DNA of 64,000 nucleotides, from assembly GCF_018785265.1 (NCBI RefSeq), contig NZ_WQPK01000019.1:1-64000 (forward strand), given 5' to 3'. The notes under the pieces are model-generated. The model saw only the letters and a program-made list of their open reading frames with translations. It had not been told where the DNA came from and searched no databases. Source of the DNA: Collinsella aerofaciens. GTDB taxonomy: Bacteria > Actinomycetota > Coriobacteriia > Coriobacteriales > Coriobacteriaceae. Of this stretch, positions 45,617 through 55,180 are shown piece by piece (within the stretch, counting starts at the first letter, position 1; each line of letters begins with the position of its first letter). The position numbers were made by a program, and so were the translations under genes.

Positions 45617-48600
45617 GTGTATCTCAAGTCCCTTACGCTCAAGGGGTTCAAGTCGTTTGCCGACCGCGCCCATATGACGTTTGAGCCGGGCCTGACCGTC
45701 ATCGTCGGTCCAAACGGCTCGGGAAAATCGAACATCTCTGACTCGATTCTGTGGGTCCTGGGCGAGCAGAGCGCCAAGCAGCTGCGCGGCCAGGCCATGG
45801 AGGATGTCATCTTCTCGGGCTCGTCGGCGCGCAAGCCGGTGGGTGTCGCCGAGGTCACGCTGGTGCTCGATAACTCGGACCATATGTTGCCCGTCGACTT
45901 TGACGAGGTCGCCATCACCCGTCGCATGTATCGCTCGGGCGAAAGCGAGTACCTCATCAACTCGAGTCCGTGCCGCCTGATGGACATTCAGGACATCCTG
46001 CACGATTCGGGCCTGGGCAAGGATACGCATTCCATCATCAGCCAGGGCAAGCTCGACGCCATTTTGCAGAGCCGCCCCGAGGAGCGCCGCGCCCTCATCG
46101 AGGAGGCCGCCGGCATCTCCAAGCACAAGCGCCGCAAGGAGCGTGCGCTCAAAAAGATTAAGTCGATGGACGAGCACCTGACGCGTGCCCGCGACATCAA
46201 TAAGGAAATCGCCCGTCAGCTGCGACCGCTGGAGCGTCAGGTCGATCGTGCGCGCAAGTACAAAGAGTTGTCCTCGCGCGCGAACGAGCTTACGCAGATG
46301 CTGGCCGTCGATGAGCTGCGTTCGCTGCAGTCGCAGTGGAACGACCTGGAGAGCCGCTCCAAGGAGGGCGCGGCCGAGCTTGAGCTTGCGCAGTACCGCT
46401 TGGGCGAAAAGGAGCGCGAGCTCGAGAAGCTCCAGGTCATGCTCGAGGAAAAGGGCCTGTTTGTGGGCGACCTGGGCGAGCAACGCCGCCATATGCAAGA
46501 TGTGGTCGGCCGCATTAACTCCGACATGCGCCTGCTCGAAGAAAAGGGCCACAACATGGTGTCGCGCCTGTCTGACATGCGCGGTCAGATTTCGAGCTCC
46601 GAGCATCAGCGTCGTCGCGTGGTCGAGGAGCTTGAGGACGCGCGTGCGCAGCTTGAGGAAGTGACCGGTGCGCATATGCAGGCCCAGGAGGACGTTGACG
46701 CCGCTGGTCCTGCCGCCGCCGAGCTCCACGAGCGGCGCGTGGCGCTCGACAATCAGATTTCGAAGCTTACGCGCGAACAACGCGATGTGCAGCGCGTAGC
46801 CGATAACGCCGCGCTCGAGCTCGCCAAGGTGAAGGATTCCTTGAGCAATGCCGAGGTCGAGGACAACATGTATGCCTCGCGCCTGGAGCAGATCGATGAA
46901 CAGCTCGAGGAGGTCACGGCCTCGCTCGAGAGCCGTCGCGACCGCGCCGAGGAGCTTGAGGGCGCTCTTGAGGAAGCGCGCCAGGCCCAGGCCGATGCGC
47001 GTGAGGCCACCGAGGTCGCCCGTGTAGCCCTGAAGGACTTGCGTAATCGTGAGAGTGAGGCGCGCAACAAGCTGTCCGAGGTGCGCTCGGAGCTTGCCAG
47101 CCAAAAGAAACTCGATGCCCGCATGGCCGACAGCTCGCCGCTCGTGAGCCGTCTGGTGGGTGCGCTGGGCGATGATGTTTCGGGCCGCCTGGGTGACGTG
47201 CTCGAAGCCCCGCGCGAGCTTGAGGGCCTGGTTGAGCAATTGCTCGCCGGCGATATCGATGCGCTGCTGTTTGATGACGCCGCCACGCTTGAGCGTGCCG
47301 GTCGTGCGGCTCTGGACCAAAAGAAGGCCTCGGGCGAGGCACTGCTGGTGGCGCGCGGCGTGAGCGGCTCTACCGCCGCTGAGGGCGCTGCCGGTACCCG
47401 CCTGGTTGATCGTCTGTCCGTGCGCGCAGGCTACGGACCCGTCGTCGAGGCGCTGCTCGGCGGCTATTACGTAGTGGACGATCTTTCTGCCGCGCTTTCG
47501 GCGCCGGTCGTTGACGGCGTGACTTACGTGACCCCCGATGGCGCCCGCGTCGCCTGCGGCGGCCTGGTGCGTGTGGGCCTCGATGCCGGCGAGGCGTCGG
47601 GTGCTCTGGAGCGTAAGCGTCGCATTCGCGAGCTGGAGGGGCTTGAGCCCGATTTGGCCGCTGTGTTTGAGCATGTGTCGGATCAGGTCGTCGAGGCCAA
47701 TGCGGCCGTTGAGGAAGCGCGTGCCGCTGAGGGCGATGCCGCCGGTGAGATTGCCCGCCTTGAGGGCGAGCGCCGCTCCCTGTTGTCCGAGATCGGCCGT
47801 CTGGAGCAAAGCGCCAACAATGCCGAGGTCGAGCGCGTGCGTATCTCCAAGCGCCGTGAGCAGGCTGCCGAGGCCGTTCGCGCCGCGCGCCCGCGCGTGG
47901 ACGAGCTCACCCGTTCGCGTGACGAGGCCCGTGCGCAGGCAAGCGATCTGGGCTTGCAGATTGCCGAGGCCAACGACGAACTCGACCGCGTTCGCCGTGA
48001 CGATTCCGAGGCTGCCGGCAAGCTCGCCGACGCCAAGGTTCGCCTAGCCCAGACGAGTGAACGCCTGCGTTCGCTGAAGGGCCGCGTGCCCGACCTGGAG
48101 CATCGTCTTGAGGGCATCGACCGTCGTATCCGCGGAACACGCCAGGCGTCGCGCTCGCTCGAGCTGCTGCGCCTGCGCGTCGATCCCATGCACGAACGCT
48201 ATTCTGCCCTGTTGGAACGCGCGTCGGATTGGGCAGCGCGCCTGCGTGACCAGGCCTCTCTGGAGGAGGCGGACTCCGCTTCGCTCAAGAAGACCATCGA
48301 GGATGCCAAGGCAGAGGTTGCCCGCGCTAAGGAGCGAGTCGATACCGCCTCTGCCACGCAAAACGAGTTCAAGGTCGCACGCGGCAAGCTCGAGGTGCAG
48401 GTGGAGGCGGCCATCAAGGCCATCACCGCCGATGGCACCACGGTACTCGAGGAAGCGCTCATGCTTCCCGCGCCCACCGACCGCGACGCCGCCGAGCGCG
48501 AGCTCAACCAGCTTGTGCGCCAGATCAACAACCTTGGTCCCGTTAACCAAGTTGCCATGGAGGAGTACGAGCAGCTCAAGCGCCGCGCCGACTACATCGA

Positions 48601-49153
48601 GGAGCAGCTGGCCGATCTGGAGAGCGCGCGCAAGGCGCTCACCAAGATCACGGTGGCCATTGATCGCAAGATGCGCAAGGCGTTCCTGGTGACGTTTGAG
48701 AAGGTCGACGCGAACTTCCGCGAGATCTTCGCTATGCTCTTCCCGGGCGGCCAGGCTCATCTGGAGATGACCGATCCCGAGCATCCTGCCGAGACGGGTA
48801 TCGAGGTCGTGGCGCAGCCGCGCGGCAAGCGCATCACCAAGATGATGCTCATGTCGGGCGGCGAGAAGAGCCTGACGGCGCTCGCCCTGCTCTTTGCTGT
48901 GTACCGCACGCGCACGGTGCCGTTCTATGTGCTGGACGAGGTCGAGGCGGCACTCGATGACGCCAACCTGTCCAAGCTCATCGGCGCACTCGACGTGTTG
49001 CGTTCCGATACGCAGCTCTTGGTTATCTCGCATCAACGCCGTACTATGGAGGACGCTGACGTCCTCTACGGCGTCTCGATGCAAGCCGACGGCGTCAGTC
49101 GCGTCGTCTCGCAAAAACTCGATCGCGAAACCGGAAAGGTCGTGAATGCATAA
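45617..49153 (+). CDS. smc: chromosome segregation protein SMC
   Basis: A 1178-residue SMC ATPase that compacts and helps separate chromosomes. Walker A GPNGSGKS (31-38), long coiled coils from about 165 to 500 and 690 to 1000, a hinge near 510-680 (VVEALLGGYYVVDD), signature LMSGGEKSLTALALL and Walker B FYVLDEVEAALDD. GTG start after GAGGAA. It shares one base with ftsY. Confidence 0.94.
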   Translation: MYLKSLTLKGFKSFADRAHMTFEPGLTVIVGPNGSGKSNISDSILWVLGEQSAKQLRGQAMEDVIFSGSSARKPVGVAEVTLVLDNSDHMLPVDFDEVAITRRMYRSGESEYLINSSPCRLMDIQDILHDSGLGKDTHSIISQGKLDAILQSRPEERRALIEEAAGISKHKRRKERALKKIKSMDEHLTRARDINKEIARQLRPLERQVDRARKYKELSSRANELTQMLAVDELRSLQSQWNDLESRSKEGAAELELAQYRLGEKERELEKLQVMLEEKGLFVGDLGEQRRHMQDVVGRINSDMRLLEEKGHNMVSRLSDMRGQISSSEHQRRRVVEELEDARAQLEEVTGAHMQAQEDVDAAGPAAAELHERRVALDNQISKLTREQRDVQRVADNAALELAKVKDSLSNAEVEDNMYASRLEQIDEQLEEVTASLESRRDRAEELEGALEEARQAQADAREATEVARVALKDLRNRESEARNKLSEVRSELASQKKLDARMADSSPLVSRLVGALGDDVSGRLGDVLEAPRELEGLVEQLLAGDIDALLFDDAATLERAGRAALDQKKASGEALLVARGVSGSTAAEGAAGTRLVDRLSVRAGYGPVVEALLGGYYVVDDLSAALSAPVVDGVTYVTPDGARVACGGLVRVGLDAGEASGALERKRRIRELEGLEPDLAAVFEHVSDQVVEANAAVEEARAAEGDAAGEIARLEGERRSLLSEIGRLEQSANNAEVERVRISKRREQAAEAVRAARPRVDELTRSRDEARAQASDLGLQIAEANDELDRVRRDDSEAAGKLADAKVRLAQTSERLRSLKGRVPDLEHRLEGIDRRIRGTRQASRSLELLRLRVDPMHERYSALLERASDWAARLRDQASLEEADSASLKKTIEDAKAEVARAKERVDTASATQNEFKVARGKLEVQVEAAIKAITADGTTVLEEALMLPAPTDRDAAERELNQLVRQINNLGPVNQVAMEEYEQLKRRADYIEEQLADLESARKALTKITVAIDRKMRKAFLVTFEKVDANFREIFAMLFPGGQAHLEMTDPEHPAETGIEVVAQPRGKRITKMMLMSGGEKSLTALALLFAVYRTRTVPFYVLDEVEAALDDANLSKLIGALDVLRSDTQLLVISHQRRTMEDADVLYGVSMQADGVSRVVSQKLDRETGKVVNA

Positions 49154-50070
49154 TGGGATTCTTCGATGCTCTCTCGCGCGGACTTGAGCGCAGCCGCGAG
49201 GCCCTCAACGAGGTCTTCTACTTTGGCGGCGAGGTCGACGAGGATTTTTGGGAGGACCTGGAGGACACCCTCGTCATGGGTGACATGGGCGCCGAGGTCG
49301 CTATCAAGGTCTCCGATGACCTGCGCGATGCCGCGGCCAAGAAGAACCTCAAGACCGCTCCGCAGCTTCGCCGTGCCCTGGCCGAGCAGCTTGAGCAGCA
49401 CTTTGTGCCCATCGAGCGAGATCCGTTCTCCGATACGCCGAGTTGCGTGCTGTTTGTGGGCATTAACGGTGCCGGCAAGACCACGACGGTCGGTAAGATC
49501 GCGAGCGCCATGGCTGCCCGCGGCAAGAACGTGGTGATCGGTTCGGCCGACACCTTCCGCGCCGCCGCCATCGAGCAGCTCGATGTGTGGGGGCAGCGTG
49601 CCGGCGTACCGGTTATCAAGCGTGACCGCGGCTCCGATCCGGCGAGCGTGTGCTATGACGTGCTCGACGAGGCCGATAAGCGCGGCAGCGACCTGGTGCT
49701 CATCGATACCGCCGGCCGTCTGCACACGAGCCCTGAGCTCATGCGCGAGCTTGCCAAGGTGGTCAATGTGACCCGTAAGCGCGCCGCCAATATGGCCGCC
49801 GGTCCCATGCCGGTTTCGGTCGTGCTTGTGATCGACGCCGCGACGGGCCAAAACGGTCTGAACCAGGCGCTCGAGTTTAACGAGGCGCTGGGCCTGGACG
49901 GTATTATCATGACTAAGCTCGACGGCACGGCTAAGGGCGGTATCGCCATGGCCGTGGCCGAGAAACTCAAGCTCCCGATCCTGCGCGTGGGCGTGGGCGA
50001 GCAGGTCGATGACCTGCAGGAGTTCAATGCCAAAGATTTCTGCCGCGCCCTGGTGGGCGAGTCCAATTAA
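49153..50070 (+). CDS. ftsY: signal recognition particle receptor FtsY
   Basis: A 305-residue SRP-type GTPase lacking the long acidic N-terminus of Gram-negative FtsY. GINGAGKTTT, DTFRAAA, DTAGRL and TKLDGTAKGG are in order. It delivers ribosome-SRP complexes to the membrane and pairs with Ffh, encoded next. Confidence 0.94.
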   Translation: MGFFDALSRGLERSREALNEVFYFGGEVDEDFWEDLEDTLVMGDMGAEVAIKVSDDLRDAAAKKNLKTAPQLRRALAEQLEQHFVPIERDPFSDTPSCVLFVGINGAGKTTTVGKIASAMAARGKNVVIGSADTFRAAAIEQLDVWGQRAGVPVIKRDRGSDPASVCYDVLDEADKRGSDLVLIDTAGRLHTSPELMRELAKVVNVTRKRAANMAAGPMPVSVVLVIDAATGQNGLNQALEFNEALGLDGIIMTKLDGTAKGGIAMAVAEKLKLPILRVGVGEQVDDLQEFNAKDFCRALVGESN

Positions 50071-50080
50071 GGAGTGACTA

Positions 50081-51556
50081 GTGTTTGATTCCCTGAGCGA
50101 TCGCCTCAACGACACATTTGACCGCCTGCGCGGCAAGGGCAAGCTTACCGAGGCCGATATTACTTCGGCCATGCGCGATATTCGCATGGCGCTGCTCGAG
50201 GCCGACGTTAACTTTAAGGTCGTCAAGGAGTTTGTCGCCAAGACCAAGGAGCGCTGCATGACCGCCGAGGTCATGGAGTCGCTGTCGCCGGCGCAAAACG
50301 TCGTCAAGATCGTGCTCGACGAGCTCACCGAGATGCTCGGCTCCACCGAGAGCAAGCTCGTCTTTAGCAACCGCATCCCCAACGTCATCATGCTCGTGGG
50401 CCTGCAGGGCTCTGGTAAGACCACGGCGGCCGTAAAGCTTGCCTACCTGCTCAAGAAGCAGGGCCGCTCGCCGCTGCTCGCCGCTTGCGACGTCTACCGT
50501 CCCGCCGCTGCCGACCAGCTGGCCACGCTCGGCGGAGAGATCGGTGTCCCGGTCTTCCGAGGCGACGGTGCGCACCCGGTCGACATCGCCAAGGGAGCCA
50601 TTCAGGAGGCCGTCGACCACCTGCGCGATGTGGTCATCGTCGATACCGCCGGACGTCTTCAGATCGATGAGCAGATGATGCAGGAGGCCGTGGACATCAA
50701 GAAGGCCGTCAAGCCCGATCAGGTGCTGATGGTCGTCGATGCCATGACCGGTCAGGATATCGTCAACGTCGTCTCGACCTTCGCCGAGCGCACCGACTTT
50801 GACGGCGTGATCATCTCTAAGCTCGACGGCGACGCCCGTGGCGGCGGCGCGCTTTCCGTGCGCCAGGTGACCGGCAAGCCCATCAAGTTTGTGAGCATGG
50901 GCGAGAAGCCCGATTCGCTGGAGCCGTTCTACCCCGATCGTATGGCCAAGCGCATTCTGGGTATGGGCGACGTTGTCGGCATTATCGAGAAGGCCCAGGA
51001 GGCGGCCGACGCCGAGCAGCTCGAGGCCGCCGAGCGCATGCTGCGCGAGGGCTTTACCATGAACGACATGCTCGACCAGATGAAGGCCGTCAAGAAGATG
51101 GGCGGCATGAAGGGCATTCTGGGCATGCTCCCCGGTGGCCAGCGTGCGCTTAACCAGATGGGTGGTAACCTGGACGAAGGTATCTTCGATAAGAACGAGG
51201 CCATCATCATGTCGATGACCAAGGAGGAGCGCCTTCGCCCCTCCATCATCAACGGCCAGCGCCGTGCCCGCATTGCCAAGGGCGCCGGCGTGACCCCCAC
51301 CGAGGTCAATAGCCTTATGAAGCAGTGGGGCGAGATGAATAAGATGATGGGCCGCATGCGCACGATGGCCAATCAGGCGCAGGCCGGCGGCAAGAAGGGC
51401 AAGAAGGGTAAGAAGGGCAAAAAGATGCGCATGCCCAATATTCCCGGTCTGGATGCCATGGGGCTGGGCGGCATGGGCGGCCTGGGAACGGGCGGCCCCA
51501 AGTCCGATATGGACCTGCTGCGCCAGATGGAAGCGCAGATGCGCAACAAGAAGTAA
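50081..51556 (+). CDS. ffh: signal recognition particle protein Ffh
   Basis: A 491-residue SRP54 GTPase with NG domain (GLQGSGKTT, DVYRPAAADQL, DTAGRL) and a methionine-rich M domain at the end (MRTMANQAQAGG, then GLDAMGLGGMGGL). GTG start with AAGGAG upstream. The SRP RNA gene is not in this window as far as I can see. A strong terminator follows. Confidence 0.94.
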   Translation: MFDSLSDRLNDTFDRLRGKGKLTEADITSAMRDIRMALLEADVNFKVVKEFVAKTKERCMTAEVMESLSPAQNVVKIVLDELTEMLGSTESKLVFSNRIPNVIMLVGLQGSGKTTAAVKLAYLLKKQGRSPLLAACDVYRPAAADQLATLGGEIGVPVFRGDGAHPVDIAKGAIQEAVDHLRDVVIVDTAGRLQIDEQMMQEAVDIKKAVKPDQVLMVVDAMTGQDIVNVVSTFAERTDFDGVIISKLDGDARGGGALSVRQVTGKPIKFVSMGEKPDSLEPFYPDRMAKRILGMGDVVGIIEKAQEAADAEQLEAAERMLREGFTMNDMLDQMKAVKKMGGMKGILGMLPGGQRALNQMGGNLDEGIFDKNEAIIMSMTKEERLRPSIINGQRRARIAKGAGVTPTEVNSLMKQWGEMNKMMGRMRTMANQAQAGGKKGKKGKKGKKMRMPNIPGLDAMGLGGMGGLGTGGPKSDMDLLRQMEAQMRNKK

Positions 51557-51576
51557 CGACTAGTTGAGTCGTGTAT

Positions 51577-51616
51577 GGCGAAGGCCGCCTGGATGGTATT
51601 CCAGGCGGCCTTCGCC
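51577..51616 (+). terminator. terminator after ffh
   Basis: Perfect 16-bp arms (51577-51592 and 51601-51616) around an 8-base loop, followed by GTTTGTT. It could also act on transcripts from the opposite strand. Confidence 0.8.
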
Positions 51617-51672
51617 GTTTGTTCGCTGGTTGTCGCACGCGTGGAAGCGCGTTCTCGACGAGGTGCTTGCCG

Positions 51673-52437
51673 CTAGTGGCAGCCGCAGCCTTCGTGCCCG
51701 TCATGGTCGTGGTGACCGTGGCAGCCGCAGGACTCGCCATGCTCGTGGATGTGCTCGTGATCATGTCCATGGCAGTCGCAGGTGGCCTCGCCGTTCTGTG
51801 CGAGCGTGCCGGCAATGAGGGCCTCGACGCAGGCATCGCAGCTGCCTTGGGCGCCCGCATAGACCGTGATGCCGGCTTGGGCAAGCGCGTTGATAGCGCC
51901 GCCGCCGATACCGCCGCAAATGAGCGTGTCAACGCCACCGTTGGCAAGCAGGCCCGCCAAGGCGCCGTGGCCGGTGCCACCGGTGCCTACGACCTGCTCG
52001 TTGAGCACCTTGCCATCCTGGATGTCGTAGATCTTGAACTGCTCGCTGCGGCCAAAGTGCATAAAGATGTTGCCGTTGTCGTACGTCGTTGCCACCCTCA
52101 TGGTGCCGACCTCCTTTGCTGGCCATGCGGCCGTCGTCGTGGCGATGGGGGAGTACGCGATATTGCCGCCCGCGATGACGAGCGCTCGTCCGTTGACCAG
52201 CGCTTCGGCCACCTTGCGATGCGCGCGGCTGCAAATGGCCGCCACCGTTGCGCGGGCGATGCCCATCTGCTGGGCGACCGCCTCTTGGTTGAGACCTTCC
52301 AGGTCGCACAGGCGCAGCACCTCAAGCTCGTCGACGGTCATGTCGATGGCATCACCGCTGGCAAGGCCATCGGGGGTAAAGCCGCGATATTCGGGGATGA
52401 TCCCAACGCGGCGCAGTTTTTCGCGTCTTCCTGCCAT
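51673..52437 (-). CDS. DUF134 / NifX-like cofactor-binding fusion with His-rich tail
   Basis: A 254-residue protein. Residues 1-95 are a DUF134 regulator-like domain (MTVDELEVLRLCDLEGLNQEAVAQQMGIARATV, a helix-turn-helix). Residues about 113-215 match the dinitrogenase iron-molybdenum cofactor family (NifX/NifB C-terminal-like: GTGGTGHGALAGLLANGGVDTLICGGIGGGA). The tail alternates His, Cys and Gly. An internal ATG at 52101 (minus strand) has AAGGAGGT seven bases before it and could give a separate 142-residue cofactor protein. ATG 52437 is chosen over GTG 52443 by spacing. Probably binds an Fe-S or Mo cluster or metal; regulatory role inferred. Confidence 0.75.
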   Translation of the reverse strand: MAGRREKLRRVGIIPEYRGFTPDGLASGDAIDMTVDELEVLRLCDLEGLNQEAVAQQMGIARATVAAICSRAHRKVAEALVNGRALVIAGGNIAYSPIATTTAAWPAKEVGTMRVATTYDNGNIFMHFGRSEQFKIYDIQDGKVLNEQVVGTGGTGHGALAGLLANGGVDTLICGGIGGGAINALAQAGITVYAGAQGSCDACVEALIAGTLAQNGEATCDCHGHDHEHIHEHGESCGCHGHHDHDGHEGCGCH

Positions 52438-52451
52438 GCACACTCCTTATC

Positions 52452-52463
52452 TGACATATGTCA
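52452..52463. promoter_or_regulatory. TGACATATGTCA palindrome, operator candidate 1
   Basis: A perfect 12-bp palindrome just upstream of the DUF134 gene. A near copy (TGTCATATGTCA) lies 53 bp away, about five helical turns, in the gap before thyA. Likely binding sites for the DUF134 regulator. Confidence 0.6.
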
Positions 52464-52503
52464 ACAATAGGATAACGCGTTAGTCGTTGGGCGCAAGGCA
52501 TTT

Positions 52504-52517
52504 CTGTCATATGTCAG
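52504..52517. promoter_or_regulatory. TGTCATATGTCA near-palindrome, operator candidate 2
   Basis: CTGTCATATGTCAG differs by one base from the first site in its 12-base core, with TTCTG/CAGAA flanks that extend the symmetry. It is in the divergent region between the DUF134 gene and thyA. Confidence 0.55.
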
Positions 52518-52655
52518 AAAAAGGCTAAGATGCCTCGTTGCCGCATGCGGAGCCGCGCTGCCGTGCATTGCGTGTGCCGGACTAAGTGTCCAATTCGACA
52601 CTCGCGCGCCTGGGCTACAATAAATCTCGCTTGTAGGCGACTGACAGGAGGGTCA

Positions 52656-53504
52656 ATGAGCAAAGCTGATCAACAGTTTGTAACCATGTGCCGCGATATC
52701 TTGGACCATGGCACCACCACCGAGGGCCAAAAGGTCCGCCCGGTGTGGGAGGACGGCACCCCTGCCTATACCATTAAAAACTTTGGTGTCACGGCGCGCT
52801 ATGATCTGCGCGAGGAGTTCCCCGCGCTCACCCTGCGCCGTACGGCGCTTAAGTCTGCCATGGACGAGATTCTGTGGATCTATCAAAAGAAGTCCAATAA
52901 CGTGCATGATCTCAACAGCCATATTTGGGATGAGTGGGCCGATGAGACCGGTTCCATCGGTAAAGCCTACGGCTATCAGATTGGTCAGAAGAGCCATTAC
53001 GTCGAGGGCGACTTCGACCAGATGGACCGTGTGCTGTACGACCTTAAGCACACGCCGTATAGTCGCCGCATTATGACCAATACGTACGTGTTTAGCGATC
53101 TGTCTGAGATGCACCTTTATCCGTGCGCCTATAGCGTGACCTATAACGTGACGCAGCGTCCTCAGGACGACAAGCCGACGCTCAACATGATTCTCAACCA
53201 GCGCAGCCAGGACATTTTGGCCGCGAACAACTGGAACGTGTGCCAGTACGCCATTTTGCTGATGATGGTCGCGCAGTCGGTCGATATGATTCCCGGTGAG
53301 CTGCTGCACGTGATCGCCGACGCCCATATCTATGATCGTCATGTCGATATCGTCCGCGAGCTTATCGAGCGTCCGCAGTTTGCGGCACCCAAGGTAACGC
53401 TCAACCCCGATGTGCATGACTTCTATGCGTTTACGACCGATGACCTGATCGTCGAGGGCTATGAGCACGGCCCGCAGGTCAAGAACATTCCCATTGCGGT
53501 GTAG
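52656..53504 (+). CDS. thyA: thymidylate synthase
   Basis: A 282-residue ThyA that methylates dUMP to dTMP with methylene-tetrahydrofolate. The nucleophile is in LYPCAYS (C157), and the conserved LNQRSQDILAANNWNVCQYA segment binds substrate. ATG 52656 follows CAGGAGGG. folA begins just after it, so the oxidised folate can be reduced by the next gene's product. Confidence 0.93.
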   Translation: MSKADQQFVTMCRDILDHGTTTEGQKVRPVWEDGTPAYTIKNFGVTARYDLREEFPALTLRRTALKSAMDEILWIYQKKSNNVHDLNSHIWDEWADETGSIGKAYGYQIGQKSHYVEGDFDQMDRVLYDLKHTPYSRRIMTNTYVFSDLSEMHLYPCAYSVTYNVTQRPQDDKPTLNMILNQRSQDILAANNWNVCQYAILLMMVAQSVDMIPGELLHVIADAHIYDRHVDIVRELIERPQFAAPKVTLNPDVHDFYAFTTDDLIVEGYEHGPQVKNIPIAV

Positions 53505-53513
53505 GTGGTGCTC

Positions 53514-54032
53514 ATGACGTGTAAGCTATCTGCTATCGTCGCCGTGTGTGACGATTGGGGTATTGGCTGCGAGGGCGATATGGTGGTGTCCAATCGCGCC
53601 GATATGCGCCATTTTGTGGCCTGCACCAAGGGCTGCCCGGTTATCATGGGACGCAAGACGCTGCTGAGTTTTCCCGGCGGGCGTCCTCTCAAGAACCGCC
53701 GCAATATCGTGCTTACGCGCGACGATAGCTTTGCGCCCAAGGGCGTTGACGTGGTACACAGCGTGGACGAGGCTCTAGCGGCTGTGGCCGATGAGCCCGT
53801 CGCGTGGGTGATTGGCGGCGGTGAGGTGTATCGGCAGTTCTTGCCATATTGCGCCGAGGCCGAGGTCACGCACAACCATTGCACCCATGCCGTGGACACG
53901 TACTTTCCCGACTTGGATGTCGATCCCGCGTGGGAGATTGTGAGGCGTGGCGGTGTTGCCACGATTGCCGCGGGCGAGGGTGACGAGGGTCTCGATTATG
54001 AGTTCGTGACGTATCATCGCGTTGAGGCGTAA
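53514..54032 (+). CDS. folA: dihydrofolate reductase
   Basis: A 172-residue DHFR. SAIVAVCDDWGIGCEGDM is the N-terminal substrate and cofactor loop, VIMGRKTLLSFPGGRPL binds NADPH, and WVIGGGEVYRQFLP is a typical late motif. Upstream in-frame GTGs at 53505 and 53508 are alternative starts, and no strong Shine-Dalgarno decides between them. Confidence 0.88.
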   Translation: MTCKLSAIVAVCDDWGIGCEGDMVVSNRADMRHFVACTKGCPVIMGRKTLLSFPGGRPLKNRRNIVLTRDDSFAPKGVDVVHSVDEALAAVADEPVAWVIGGGEVYRQFLPYCAEAEVTHNHCTHAVDTYFPDLDVDPAWEIVRRGGVATIAAGEGDEGLDYEFVTYHRVEA

Positions 54033-54141
54033 ATCGTCTGGCGTGAACGGTATCATCGGGTTGATTGAATGCATGGGGCGGCGCTTAGCGTCGCCTCGTT
54101 TGGTATAGATGTGCTGTAAAGAAGGGTGCGGGCTGGCTGCT

Positions 54142-55056
54142 ATGACTGATGCCGTTGAGGTTCTGCGAATTGATTCGCTCGAGGACGAGCGGCTCGATGC
54201 CTATGTGCGACTGACCGAGCGTGAGCTTCGCTGCGTGCTGGAGCCGCAGAAGGGCATTTTTATCGCTGAGAGTGCCAAGGTCATCGAGCGTGCGGTTCGC
54301 GCCGGATATGAGCCGGTGAGCTTTCTTTTGGGCGAGCGCTGGCTCGACCAGATGATGCCGCTGTTTGACCAGCTTGTCGTGCGCGAGGGAGCGGGTCCGG
54401 TTCCCGTGTTCGTGGCCTCCATGGAGCTCATGGAGCAGTTGACGGGCTTTAACGTGACGCGCGGCGCGCTGGCGGCGTTCCGTCGCCCGCGTCAGATTCC
54501 GGTTGATGAGTTCTTGGGCGGCGTCGTCGAGGCGGCGGGGGATCGTCCGGTGCGCGTGTGCGTGCTTGAGGGTATTGTCGACCACACCAATGTTGGCGCG
54601 ATTTTCCGCTCGGCGGCTGCGCTGAACGTCGATGGCATTTTGGTGAGCCCCACTTGCTGTGACCCGCTGTACCGTCGCTCGGCCCGCGTGAGCATGGGCA
54701 CGGTTTTCCAGGTGCCTTGGACGCGCATTGGCAGCGAGGCGCGCGTATGGCCGCATGATGGGCTGGCGGCGCTGCACGATGCCGGCTTTTCGTGTGCCGC
54801 CATGGCGTTGACGGACGATTCCGTATCGTTGGACGATTCCGCGCTGCAGGAGATTGATCGCCTGGCAATCTTTATGGGCACCGAGGGTGCTGGCTTGGGC
54901 GCCAAGACCATTGCGGGCTGCGACCGAGCCGTGCGTATTCCGATGGCGCACGGGGTCGATTCGCTCAACGTGGCCGCGGCGAGCGCCGTCGCCTTTTGGC
55001 AGCTGTGCCCGCACGTGAGTAATGAGTATCACTACCAGCCAGGTTTGTATCACTAG
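54142..55056 (+). CDS. TrmH-family RNA 2'-O-methyltransferase
   Basis: A 304-residue SpoU/TrmH methyltransferase with an N-terminal substrate-binding domain and a knotted SPOUT domain: VLEGIVDHTNVGAIFRSAAAL, MGTEGAGLGAKT and IPMAHGVDSLNVAAASAVA. Target (tRNA or 23S rRNA) unknown. ATG 54142 is preferred over the in-frame ATG at 54109, which overlaps a TATAGA-like box and has no ribosome site; this start is uncertain. Confidence 0.85.
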   Translation: MTDAVEVLRIDSLEDERLDAYVRLTERELRCVLEPQKGIFIAESAKVIERAVRAGYEPVSFLLGERWLDQMMPLFDQLVVREGAGPVPVFVASMELMEQLTGFNVTRGALAAFRRPRQIPVDEFLGGVVEAAGDRPVRVCVLEGIVDHTNVGAIFRSAAALNVDGILVSPTCCDPLYRRSARVSMGTVFQVPWTRIGSEARVWPHDGLAALHDAGFSCAAMALTDDSVSLDDSALQEIDRLAIFMGTEGAGLGAKTIAGCDRAVRIPMAHGVDSLNVAAASAVAFWQLCPHVSNEYHYQPGLYH

Positions 55057-55180
55057 GCAGTTTTCCGCACCGTGCTCTAATTCGGGGTGTTTCGGTCGCC
55101 GCCAGTCGGTGCTAAGCTAGTATTGGCTTTGGTCTTAAATTGCCGTTATGTTGTTTGACGTACGCTGGCGGGGAGGGCGT

